This document shows positions 9,788 through 20,181 of a stretch of 64,000 bases of DNA, one piece after another. The translations under genes were made by a program, and so were the position numbers. Positions within the stretch are counted from its first letter, which is position 1, and each line of letters begins with the position of its first letter. The DNA comes from Ecdyonurus torrentis (lineage: Eukaryota > Arthropoda > Insecta > Ephemeroptera > Heptageniidae), in contig OX439132.1 in the NCBI GenBank assembly GCA_949318235.1, forward strand, positions 48,668,771 to 48,732,770, read 5' to 3'. The notes beneath the pieces were generated by a model. That model was not told the origin of the DNA and searched no databases. It saw only the letters and a program-made list of their open reading frames with translations.

Positions 9788-10162
9788 ATGCCACCAAAGA
9801 CTAGCGGAAAGGCCGCCAAGAAATCGGGCAAGGCCCAGAAGAACATCTCGAAGAGTGATAAGAAGGGACGTAAGCGCAGGAGGAAGGAGAGCTATGCCAT
9901 CTACATCTACAAAGTGTTGAAGCAAGTGCACCCCGACACCGGAGTATCCTCCAAGGCCATGTCTATCATGAACAGCTTCGTCAACGACATCTTTGAACGC
10001 ATTGCAGCTGAGGCCAGTCGCCTTGCTCACTACAACAAGCGTTCCACCATCACAAGCCGGGAGATCCAGACCGCAGTGCGCCTGCTCTTGCCTGGTGAAC
10101 TCGCCAAGCACGCAGTCAGTGAGGGCACTAAGGCCGTCACCAAGTACACCAGCTCTAAGTAG
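9788..10162 (+). CDS. H2B: Histone H2B, unit 1
   Basis: A 124-residue core histone. The tail [20 protein letters not shown] is very close to insect H2B. The fold ([39 protein letters not shown]) and the C-helix ending AVTKYTSSK, with the conserved ubiquitylation lysine, are intact. An upstream in-frame Met (9767) is discounted because MPPK is the universal start. It is convergent with the 49-aa gene. Confidence 0.98.
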   Translation: MPPKTSGKAAKKSGKAQKNISKSDKKGRKRRRKESYAIYIYKVLKQVHPDTGVSSKAMSIMNSFVNDIFERIAAEASRLAHYNKRSTITSREIQTAVRLLLPGELAKHAVSEGTKAVTKYTSSK

Positions 10163-10189
10163 AACCCAACAAGAGCTATCTCGTGAAAC

Positions 10190-10205
10190 GGCCCTTTTAA
10201 GGGCC
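10190..10205 (+). terminator. Histone 3' stem-loop of H2B, unit 1
   Basis: GGCCCTTTTAAGGGCC with GAAAC before and ACCACT after, 27 nt past the stop. Confidence 0.95.
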
Positions 10206-10433
10206 ACCACTCGCACTCTTGATTGACATTGCTATGACCTCCTAATTTCTAAGTTAACTGAGAAGTGCTATACCTTGCACACTTCAGCACCTACCTTAAC
10301 GTGTTTCACCTCGACACGCTATGTTGAATAATGTTGGCAGTGCTTTATTCACTTCCAACGGATTGTAACAAATACATCGCCTGCCTCTACACTTTGCGGG
10401 TCAGTTATAATCGCTCTTTAAGATCATTGCATT

Positions 10434-10449
10434 GGCCCTCACAAGGGCC
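10434..10449 (-). terminator. Histone-type stem-loop of the 49-aa gene, unit 1
   Basis: The minus strand reads GGCCCTTGTGAGGGCC: a perfect 6-bp stem with a variant loop TGTG. The 5' flank is CAACC and the 3' flank AATGC, so both depart from the AAAC/ACCA pattern of the core genes. It is 18 nt past the stop, the right place for a histone mRNA end. Confidence 0.8.
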
Positions 10450-10467
10450 GGTTGCAACGTCGTGCAT

Positions 10468-10617
10468 TTATTTCTTTTTGCTGCTCTTTGCTACCTTGGC
10501 TGCAGTTTTGCGTTTCGTGGCTGTCTTCTTTGCTTTGGTTGCAGCTTTGCCCTTCTTTACTTTCGGAGCAGCTTTTTTTGGTTTCTCCACTTTCTTCAGG
10601 GGCTTTTTCGCGGCCAT
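10468..10617 (-). CDS. 49-residue Lys/Ala-rich H1-tail-like protein, unit 1
   Basis: A short ORF, MAAKKPLKKVEKPKKAAPKV then a KGKAATKAKK and KTATKRKTAA tail ending SSKKK. It is over 40% Lys and has no acidic residue except one Glu and no globular domain. Composition and PKK/AKK repeats match an H1 C-terminal tail. It is not a fragment of the H1 in this window. Support for a real gene: the start and whole ORF are identical in three units, a histone-type stem-loop follows at the right distance, and its promoter shares 15 of 16 bases with a LINE motif and nearly as many with H1. It is convergent with H2B. Possible roles are a mini-linker histone or a protamine-like protein; I do not recognise a named family. 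Confidence 0.75.
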   Translation of the reverse strand: MAAKKPLKKVEKPKKAAPKVKKGKAATKAKKTATKRKTAAKVAKSSKKK

Positions 10618-10801
10618 TGCTCTGTCGAATACAGTGGGCAGACGGTCTCGTGGTAGTCGCTCACTCGCTCGCTCGCTTTGCAAAGCTAAGATGACTAATG
10701 TTGGCCGTAGTATAACGCTCGATGTGGAGGGGAGGGTCCAGCGCACAAATACCAACCTATTATGACACCGTTTTAAAAAAGCCCGCCGTCTATTCAAACT
10801 A
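10618..10801 (-). promoter_or_regulatory. Promoter of the 49-aa gene, unit 1
   Basis: On the minus strand TCATAATAGGTTGGTA (plus 10750-10765) resembles the H1 element TTATAAGAGGTTGGTA and lies ~132 bp upstream of the start codon. A TTTTAAAA tract lies a little further upstream. The TIR element at 10802 begins only ~35 bp beyond the motif. Confidence 0.55.
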
Positions 10802-10949
10802 CACTGCAAAAATTGTGTCTTTGCAAAAGTCGGAATTAACAACTTTTTTCTTGAAAAGCCGTTTGTAAAGACTTGTACAACGAAAAGACAGTCCTTTAGT
10901 CTTCATTTTTAATACGTTTGTGGACTTAGAGCATTTTTTTGAAAATGAA

Positions 10950-10987
10950 GAAGACGGAAGACGTTTGCAAAAGTGTCTTCCGTCTTC
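10950..10987. repeat. Perfect hairpin inside the TIR element
   Basis: GAAGACGGAAGAC (10950-10962) and its exact complement GTCTTCCGTCTTC (10975-10987) flank a 12-nt loop. It could be a subterminal transposase site or a fold-back relic. Confidence 0.7.
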
Positions 10988-11715
10988 CGTAGGTCACGTG
11001 ATTATCATTGTGACGTCATGACAAAAGAAGAACGTCAAGCGCAACTTCCTTTCCACGAGGCAATGACGCATACATTGAAGTACCGCGCCCAAATGTTGCT
11101 CCGAAATTTATTCAATTATGTTCTTTTTATTGATCAATAAAGTGCAGTGTGACAATAAAATATGAAATATAAGTGTTATAGTTATGTGCCGTGATATCAG
11201 ATACCACCAAGAAGTTGAAACAAACCGAAGAATTGGATCACAAAACTATTGCCGTTGACGCCATGCAATAGTTGAAACAGTCCAACTTCTAGGACTTTTT
11301 TTATAACGTCCACATCTAGAGGTATGTATAACAATAAGAGTTCTTGCATTTATGTAAAAAGTAATTTACAAAATTTAGTGGTTATTATAGTTCCTGATAT
11401 TTTTTTTTGGTATATAATAACTTAAAATCAGTCACAATAATACATGAAATTATCATGATGTTTTTATAACGAAAACTTATGCTTCCATAACGTAAGAACA
11501 TTTTCTGCACCAATATATAGTTATATAAACGAATGCAAGACAATTTGTTTTTAGAACACAATATTTCTATGAATGCATTTCTTTAATAGGCGGTTGGCGC
11601 CAAGGTTGGCGGGCGCCAGCGTTGGTGTGAGAGATGCACGCATCGCGGTATGGTGACACACGCCGCAGCAGCTGGAGCACGGTCATGTGTCAAGGTCAGT
11701 CATATATGTCCTCCT

Positions 11716-11865
11716 CTCTCTATCTCTCTCACTCAAGCATATTTCTTTAAAATATTAGAATAATATCAATTATTTTCACATAGATCGAGTTTTAATTATA
11801 TATATATATATATATATAAGATATTATTAAAAATAATCAGTTAATGGAACATGGGACATTACTCG

Positions 11866-11896
<31 letters not shown>

Positions 11897-12406
11897 CCTC
11901 ATTCTCTTTATTTTATTTACAAGTTAAAAATTGCATAAAAATGAATGGTTAATTACTTAATTCCAAAATATTGAAACTAATTTAGCTGTATTTTTTTATA
12001 TAAACATTTATAATATATTTGTTTTCTATATAAGTTTTATAAATTTACATTTAATTATTAGTTTTTACTTTACACGCAATAATTAAGATAAAAATAACAT
12101 TGCAATTGCGCTGCAGAACATTCTATTATATTGCGTCTTTTTTTTTTTTTCGTTTTTTTTTTTTTTTTCTTATTCTCAAATTTGCCTCTAGTAGTGTTTT
12201 ATTATTTCACATCTTTTTATATTATTGTTTTGAAAGCAGAACTTTTTAGTTTTTTCTTTTTATTATAGACTTATTCAAAAGTATGTATTTCTTGTATATA
12301 GCGCAACAGTGTGAGCGATAAAAGTGCATCTTATCATGAGCCGATGACACATTGATGGGGAACAGCTGCCTGGTTTCGAAGACAGAGTAAGTTCTGTATC
12401 AAGTAT

Positions 12407-12450
<44 letters not shown>
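11716..12450. repeat. (TC)n microsatellites within the TIR element
   Basis: CT/TC runs at about 11716-11732, 11865-11900 and 12411-12450, with T-tracts near 12139-12170. No genes are between them. Confidence 0.8.
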
Positions 12451-12453
<3 letters not shown>

Positions 12454-13028
12454 ATCCTCTTTCAGTATTAAATAATTATTTTGTTTTCTTTCAAAATTTA
12501 TATAGAACAGCAGTTATTTTATAATATATTTATTTAAAATATCAGAAAAGGTCACAGCTTTTATTATTTTTCTTGTTTATAAATTTTATAGTCGTTTTAA
12601 TACAGAATTCACAGTTTAATCTTAATTTGTTTAATATTTTTTATATTTATCTAACAAACAAATGCCAATGAAATGCATGTTTAAATTTCTTTTATCCATC
12701 TTCTTCTTTTTTTTTTTTTTTTTTCTTATTTTTAGGGAGTTTTCTATTTTGATATGCATTTACTTCTCCTATTTATCTATTTGTAATTTTTTTTCCTGTT
12801 ATATTTTCTCTCTCTCTCTCTATCTCTCTCTCTCTTTTTTTGTATTTTAAAGAAGGGGTATAAAGTTCTTTAAATGCTGAATCTGTGTCAATATTTATTT
12901 TATATCATTACTAAATTTGAATAGCATAAATTTTAAGCGTAATTATGTTTATGCTTAGTAGCATAGTTTTATGCAGTTTATATCAGGAATTAAGACGTAT
13001 TTAATATAATACTTTATGATGCCTTAAC

Positions 13029-13185
<157 letters not shown>

Positions 13186-14194
13186 AGTATATTGTTTATT
13201 TATTATTATTTTTATTTAAAAAAATAATACGGGGCCATTTTTAAGTCTTATTTAAATCATTAATTTGGTAATAATAATAATACTAAAATAAAACTATTTT
13301 TTTAGGGACTGAATTTGTTATAGTCACAGTGATGTGGTCTGCGCTCTCTCTACACCATGGTGCTCTACTCTACACCAAGCACATGCTGGGCCTTTGCGCG
13401 TGATTCCGAGTGTCAAAAGTGACCCAGAAAAAAGGACAATCTTATGTTATGAACTGAGGATCTCGTAACAAATCCGCATGACTTTTTATTGTTTCTTTTT
13501 TTTTTTCTTTCTTTTTTTTTTTTTTATTAAGTTTTTTTTTTCTTGCTATTTTTTAAATTTAAAAATTCGTTTTTCATATCTATATAAAATGTTGTAGAAG
13601 ATGTGAAATGACGTAAAATAAATTTAAATCAAATTAAATCTATGTGTGACTTATGTTTGTTTTTTCTAATAATAATTATGATAATCCTGTACCATAAATA
13701 ATATTTTTTGTTACATTTGTATAGCATATTTCTATATTTAATTGATTTATAACAGCATAAAATTATATGACTTAAGTATAGTATATTCAATAACTCCTTT
13801 CAACTTTTATTCAGTGTCAATGAATTATAATCTGGTCTTAAGGGAACGTAATTAGTTAATATTATTATAAAGTTTTAATAATTTTGATTTTGTTTCAGTT
13901 TAACTTCAGATCAAGGTAAACTTACTCAGGTCGACATTTTAGAGGTCTATCAGGTAGCATAATAGGTAATGTAATAGGTTTGGTAGTATATTGTAGGGTC
14001 AGGTTAGGTAGGGTTGGTTAATTTGAAGACGTTTTAATCGTCTCTGCAAGGCTAGGGGTAGTGTCTCAGATAAAGACGGTTTTAGGGTCTTTCAAAGGAA
14101 GACACTGAAAAAGACAGTTCAACTGCCTCAAATAAGGCTGACTCGTTTTGAGACTTCAGAAATGTCTTTTTACAAGACTTCTCTGTTTGCAGTG

Positions 14195-14321
14195 TATGCA
14201 ATTATACAAGTCCTAAAATTAATAACGTCGTTATTTAATAAGATTTATATCTTACTTACACCCTCATTTCTCTGCGCTTATGAAAGAAAATATTATTGAC
14301 CTTTACAGCACAATGAAGGCG
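14195..14321. pseudogene. Spacer fragment ending inside an integrase-like relic, unit 1
   Basis: It matches 30110-30236 of unit 2. From the ATG at 14280 it reads MKENIIDLYSTMKA, the start of the integrase-like remnant described at 30193. Homology to units 2 and 3 then stops abruptly at the junction with a foreign segment. Confidence 0.6.
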
Positions 14322-14370
14322 TTAGTAGTATAGGTATGCCGATTCTATCCTGTGAATGTTGGTTTTTTTT

Positions 14371-14570
14371 AGAGTACAAGTTCACAAACTTTTCTAAGTC
14401 CAAGTTGAACAAAAGTTGTTTTTTTTCTAAGTCCAAGTTGAACTTAAGTTGGATTATTCTTGAACAAAAGTTGAATTTTTCTAAGTTCAAGTTGAAAAAA
14501 AGTTTAAAAATTTTAAAGTACAAGTTCACAAACTTTTCTAAGTATAAGTTTAAAAAAAAATTGAAGTTTG
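14371..14570. repeat. AAGTT-rich minisatellite
   Basis: Irregular repeats built on CTAAGTCCAAGTTGAAC and ACAAGTTCACAAACTTTT. Both orientations occur, so local hairpins are possible. It lies near the left end of the unit-1-only segment. Confidence 0.7.
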
Positions 14571-15443
14571 TTTACGAATTTAAACAATATTTCATAAAGT
14601 TTATTTTCTTATTTTTTTTTTGTTTTATCTTTAAAGTTGATTGGAAATATTTTTCTCAGGCTTTAAGGTATGCGGTTGACTTATATAGAATATAATAAAT
14701 AGAGGGGGAAAAAAGGAAAATATTTTAAAATAAAAAAAAAATCCTTTTATTATGACAAGGGTAAAAATTACATATAATGAAAAGAAATCATTATATACCG
14801 TTCGCTTTATATTGTATAATAACTAAAACCTTTACCTCTTTTTGTTAAAACATAAGATAGATAGATAGTTAGGTAAAGAGTGAGAGAAAGAGAGAGAGAG
14901 AAAGAGATGTTGTTTATAAGATAAATAAATACTTTTAAATGTGCAGTCATTTTTTATAACCTTTCTGTTTTCGCTAGTCACTGCATATTTTCACACGCAA
15001 TCATAAAATATAAAAATACGGTTACGCAACCTAAGGGATGTTTTTGATTAACCTTTATCTACTCGCTACCTGCTTTACCTTTAATCGTACACAACAGTAT
15101 TTTGTTTCTCAGACAAAGGGCGAATTTTTGCATACAGAGGGTAGCATCTCTCAGGGTAAAATAAATATTTTTAAAACTATGATCTATCTCTTAACTGATT
15201 GGTTAAACTTTAAATGAAATTTTTGTATTGGTCAGTAAAAAAAAAAAATGGCGTCTCAGACCAATGGTTGTGCAATATTTCTCAGGGTAGGAGAAAAATT
15301 ATATTTTTAAGGGAGGGAAAAAGTACATAATCATTTCTATCTTGGTTCTATTATCTACAGTACACTCTTGTCTACACGAGTATACTGAGCCTGCGATATT
15401 TGTTCTGCTTTTCTTACGTTTTGTTAAACAAGTGAGCTTTGCG
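14571..15443. other. Non-coding left part of the foreign segment
   Basis: AT-rich sequence with a short GA run (14882-14907). No domain-bearing ORF was seen. It precedes the first exon of the Ser-rich gene, so a promoter may lie here, but no clear TATA could be assigned. Confidence 0.4.
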
Positions 15444-18400
15444 ATGGTTAACCAATCTCTTATTGCATGTGCACCTGCAAAAGATAGCATCGACGTTTCT
15501 ACTGAATCTCCTAATCGTATTGTGGCTATTTCGAAAATGATCACAAAAAACAATATGGTTAGTGATTTTTTTAAAGGAGTAGTAGAATCGAGCCTGAGTT
15601 ATGTGTACTTTAAAAAAGTTGTTAAAAATAACGAAAAACACTCCAAACTTGACGACTACAGTAAAAAATTTCTTGAAAAAGGTCTTCAGTTTTACACTGA
15701 AATTGATTCTGAACCTACTCCTGAAATCCTGACACGCTACGAAGAGTTAATACGCTATGGGTGTGACGCACCCCCTCCTAGCAAGATATCAAAACAACCT
15801 ACGGTTTACGAGATAATTGACATATGTAAGTTATATTTTGTTATTCATACTTTATTAAAATTTGATGTTATGTATAAAAAATGTGGTGTATACCCCCCCC
15901 CCCCCCAAATTTCTTATATCTTTATAAATAAGGTTTTAAAAAATATACTTTGAGTTGGTTCATTTAAAGTATATAGAAAGTCACTTGGACTTTGAAATTT
16001 TTTTTTTACACCCCCCCCCCCAAATTTCTTATATCTTTATAAATAAGGATTTAAAAAATATACTTTGAGTTGGTTCATTTAAAGTATATAGAAAGTCACT
16101 TGGACTTTGAATTTTTTTTACACCCCCCCCCCCCCCAAATTTCTTATATCTTTATAAATAAGGTTTTAAAAAATATACTTTGAGTTGGTTCATTTAAAGT
16201 ATATAGAAAGTCACTTGGACTTTGAAAAATTTTTTTTTACACCCACCCCCCCCCCCCAAATTTCTTATATCTTTATAAATAAGGATTTAAAAAATATACT
16301 TTGAGTTGGTTCATTTAAAGTATATAGAAAGTCACTTGGACTTTGAATTTTTTTTTTACACACCCCCCCCCCCCCAAATTTCTTATATCTTTATAAATAA
16401 GGTTTTAAAAAATATACTTTGAGTTGGTTCATTTAAAGTATATAGAAAGTCACTTGGACTTTGAAAATTTTTTTTTACACCCCCCCCCCCCCAAATTTCT
16501 TATATCTTTATAAATAAGGATTTAAAAAATATACTTTGAGTTGGTTCATTTAAAGTATATAGAAAGTCACTTGGACTTTGAATTTTTTTTTTACACCCCC
16601 CCCCCCCCAAATTTCTTATATCTTTAAAAATTGTGTTTTAAAAAATATACTTTGAGTTGGTTCATTTAAAGTATATAGAAAGTCACTTGGACTTTGAAAA
16701 TTTTTTTTTACACCCCCCCCCCCAAATTTCTTATATCTTTATAAATAAGGATTTAAAAAATATACTTTGAGATGGTTCATTTAAAGTATATAGAAAGTCA
16801 CTTGGACTTTGAAAATTTTTTTTTAAACCCCCCCCCCCCCCAAATTTCTTATATCTTTAAAAATTGTGTTTTAAAAAATATACTTTGAGTTGGTTCATTT
16901 AAAGTATATAGAAAGTCACTTGGACTTTGAATTTTTTTTTACACACCCCCCCCCCCCCAAATTTCTTATATCTTTAAAAATTGTGTTTTAAAAAATATAC
17001 TTTGAGTTGGTTCATTTAAAGTATATAGAAAGTCACTTGGACTTTGAATTTTTTTTTTTACACCCCCCCCCCCCCAAATATCTAATATCTTTATAAATAA
17101 GGATTTAAAAAATATACTTTGAGTTGGTTCATTTAAAGTATATAGAAAGTCACTTGGACTTTGAATTTTTTTTTACACCCCCCCCCCCCCCAAATTTCTT
17201 ATATCTTTATAAATAAGGTTTTAAAAAATATACTTTGAGTTGGTTCATTTAAAGTATATAGAAAGTCACTTGGACTTTGAAAAATTTTTTTTACACCCCC
17301 CCCCCCCCAAATTTCTTATATCTTTATAAATAAGGATTTAAAAAATATACTTTGAGTTGGTTCATTTAAAGTATATAGAAAGTCACTTGGACTTTGAATT
17401 TTTTTTTTAAAACCCCCCCCCCCCCCAAATTTCTTATATCTTTATAAATAAGGTTTTAAAAAATATACTTTGAGTTGGTTCATTTAAAGTATATAGAAAG
17501 TCACTTGGACTTTGAAAATTTTTTTTTACACCCCCCCCCCCCCCCCAAATTTCTTATATCTTTATAAATAAGGTTTTAAAAAATATACTTTGAGTTTGTA
17601 CACTTATAAGTATAAAAAAGTTACTTGGACTTTAGGATCCTCACCCCTCCCCCCTCTATTGTGTCTCTTAAAACGAATATCTAAGAAATAAAAACTTATC
17701 ATATATTTGTTATCAGCATCTGAAAACGATGGCAAAACTCAGCTAGAGATGAAGCGAAAACATGCCAACAATCTTCAAAAATCTGCAGGTACTTCAAAAA
17801 TAACCATAAAAAATTGTTAGATTTTTTTAATTTGTAACTAAAATTATGACTTTTTTAGGAGAGGTACAGCGTCGAATGAGTGTCATTCAGCAACCAGTTC
17901 CTGGGAATTCTGTTACTCTTATCGATGGTAAGTTATATTTTTTTAAGCTAATTGTTTGTTAAAAACATCTCAAACAAAAATAACTTGAATTAAAGTATTT
18001 TATGATTTTATATCCAATAATTATGTAAATTCATATCTAGGATTTTATATTGATTAGTATTTTTATATATAAAACCCTTTTTTTTGTTAGCTTATTCAAT
18101 ATTTTAATAAATTTTTTACCCTTTGTTATGTTTAAGGTCAATCAAAAACAACAAAGAACACTGATGAAAGTGATGAAGTTAAAAAAAATAAATTCATCTC
18201 AATTAAGAAGTGGCTTATAAGTAAGCCTTCAACTTCAACTTCAAACGAGTACTTTGGAGGTGATCTCATCGAAACATCTCAAAATTACGCTGGAGAAGTG
18301 ACGTCAGATATAGTGAACATGGACGTTCCTGAACCATTTAACAATGAGATGCGAGAAAGTGATCAAGAATATATTGATTTTGACTTAGAAGTTATTAATG

Positions 18401-19122
18401 AGAAATCTTGCGTCTCTTCTGATGCTATCAATCCTGAACAACAAGAAACAGTAGTTCTGCAAAAAATGGAAGTGGAAATGGAAATCAGTGATTCTGAATC
18501 CGAAAACAACATTGCTTCAGTTAACATCAGGAAAGGTTCTTCACACAAAAGTGACTCCGACATAGGCTCTGGAAGGGGTTCTAGCAGTGGCTCCAGCACT
18601 TCTGGAAGTAACTCCAGCAGCTCCGGAAGTGACTCCAGCAGCTCCGGAAGTGACTCCAGCAGCTCCGGAAGTGACTCCAGCAGCTCCGGAAGTGACGCCA
18701 GCAGCTCGGGAAGTGACTCCAGCAGTTCAGGAAGTAGCTCCGGCAGCTCGAAAAGTAGCTCCGGCAGCTCAAGAAGTGTGTCCAACAGCTCTAGGAGTGG
18801 TTCTAGCCGCAAACGCAGTTCAGGATGCATTAACAGCTCCAACAGCAGCGGTGTCTCTGACTGCGGTCGAAGTGCTAAAAGATATAAAAATCGTAAAAAC
18901 AATAAAAGCATTAAAAAATCCAAAAGAGGTAGAAGTGGTACATACAGCAACAAACGCAGGACCGTATCTTCAAGTGCAAATGACACTTCAAAATCATCTG
19001 TTAAGTCTATAAAATCTTTGAAAACTCAAAGTATTTTGGAGCAACCATCAATGCCGGGGTGGGTGCGCTCGAAAGGCCTCGTCCCAGGGGTCCCGAATAT
19101 GCATAGCGACTTTTTTCCGTGA
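15444..19122 (+). CDS. Four-exon Ser-rich protein gene, 3' end replaced by spacer repeat
   Basis: Exons 15444-15825, 17717-17788, 17859-17927 and 18137-19122 join in one frame (502 codons). All introns are GT-AG and all phase 1. Exon 1 encodes ~127 residues with no recognised fold. The last exon has an acidic stretch, then tandem SDSSSSG-like repeats (18593-18775), then a basic Ser/Lys/Arg tail (KRYKNRKNNK, KKSKRGRSG), which suggests a nuclear protein. The final ~24 residues (from about 19050) are read from the GC-rich spacer repeat, so the native C-terminus is lost. An in-frame Met at 15342 would give a longer N-terminus. Found only in unit 1; presumably a captured host-gene segment. Family unknown. 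Confidence 0.55.
15880..17640 (+). repeat. 15-copy ~117-bp minisatellite in intron 1 of the Ser-rich gene
   Basis: Each monomer has a C-tract (9-15 C), CAAATTTCTTATATCTTTA, an AAGG(T/A)TTTAAAAAATATAC segment, TTTGAGTTGGTTCATTTAAAG, GTCACTTGGACTTTGAA and a T-tract. GGTTTT and GGATTT monomers largely alternate, with a third TTGTG type in copies 7, 9 and 10. The C-tract length varies from copy to copy. The last copy is degenerate and ends near 17640. Confidence 0.95.
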
Positions 19123-19546
19123 TTTTAAGGGTTGGACCCTGAAAAGGGTCTCGGGGGTGCCGGGGTCCGTACGCCTCCGTCGGTCGTTGCGGGGGGTGGG
19201 TTACGGTCGAGGGGGTTGCTTTTTCTCGTCGCGCACCCCAGACAGATGTCGATATTTTATGCGATTTTCGGGTCAAGGGGTGGGGGTGGGCGGGGGTGTC
19301 GGGTCTTTTTCAGACATGGTTTTGTCTAAATGTGGACCGTTAAGCTTTTGGGGCTGCTCCGACCCTCGGTAAGGACGGCAGGACGGGTCAAAGTACGCCG
19401 GCTGTCTTTCGGGCCCGTTTTTGGCCATCCCCTGTGCCCAAGGGGTGCAAGGGAGGGGGTTGGAATTGAGCAAGATTTTATCGCATCGACTGGTTCTCAT
19501 TAGGGTAAAAGTAACCTGTCTCTCGCGGCATTCTGAATCCAGCTCC
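19053..19546. repeat. GC-rich spacer block, unit 1 (partial)
   Basis: Begins inside the second 106-bp GC-rich repeat described at 34057. It contains the hairpin GACCCTGAAAAGGGTC at 19135-19150. Open frames on both strands are a by-product of GC content; none has a domain. Confidence 0.8.
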
Positions 19547-20068
19547 TGTTGCGTCGGATCTCGAATTGCTGACGGCGTGTAAGAGCTTGAGATAAGAGGT
19601 AGGAATCATGAAATTGTCTTTTTCGTCAGTTTATCCTGAATAATTAAGAGATATAGAAACTTGAGAGTATATTTGATTTGGAATGCACAGTAGTGCTGAT
19701 AGTCGCGCAAATATGTCATGTTTGAGTTGGCGAGAATGAAAGCAGAGAAAACAGGTAGTGAAGGTATGTATCAGAGATTTGAGAGAGAAGTTGGAGGCAG
19801 GCGGTATAGTGTATCGCAACACGAAGAAAAGTATGAAGAACGGCAGGTTGAAGCACGTTGCTCGGGAGACTACCTTTCGAGCGTCCCTCACTCTCTCCCT
19901 CTCCCAGTCTCCAGCGCGGGCCATTTTCTTATAAGAGGTTGGTATTTTTGCGGCAGTGTGTAGTATCGAAAAAAATGCCGGCTAATCGCTACATTGTACG
20001 CCTTTCGCACTCTCTGACGCACGCAATCCAGTGAGTAACCATGGCCGATACTGCTGCACCCGCCACTG
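19547..20068 (+). promoter_or_regulatory. Duplicated H1 promoter (spacer promoter), unit 1
   Basis: Near-identical to 251-772, so it includes TTATAAGAGGTTGGTA, the H1 leader and the first nine H1 codons. Small differences (for example GAAGGTATGTATCAG near 19760) separate it from the functional copy. It would fire into the spacer toward the real H1. Confidence 0.85.
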
Positions 20069-20181
20069 TTTGTTTGGTTTGTCGAAACCGAATACTCGAA
20101 AATGTTGGACCGAATTCGAGTTCATCTCGGTTTAAATTTACAGCTCTAGGTTATGCCGTATTGAATATAGACTTTTTTTAA
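20041..20181 (+). pseudogene. Truncated H1 fused to spacer repeat, unit 1
   Basis: A 46-codon frame: MADTAAPAT from H1, then VCLVCRNRILENVG and onward from the TIR-like spacer repeat, ending at TAA. It has lost the globular domain and tail, so it is not a working histone. No histone stem-loop follows closely. Confidence 0.8.

Noticed and set aside
13900..14000. GGTTAGGTAGGGTTGG sequence as a telomere-like or promoter motif
   Set aside because: Isolated, irregular, and not at a promoter distance from any gene.
15880..17640. Regular repeat array resembling a CRISPR
   Set aside because: The monomers are contiguous ~117-bp copies with no unique spacers, in a eukaryotic intron. It is a minisatellite.
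18298..19122. Ser-rich frame as a complete single-exon gene
   Set aside because: It begins at GTG within a longer frame. Upstream exons with matching phase extend it, so it is the last exon.
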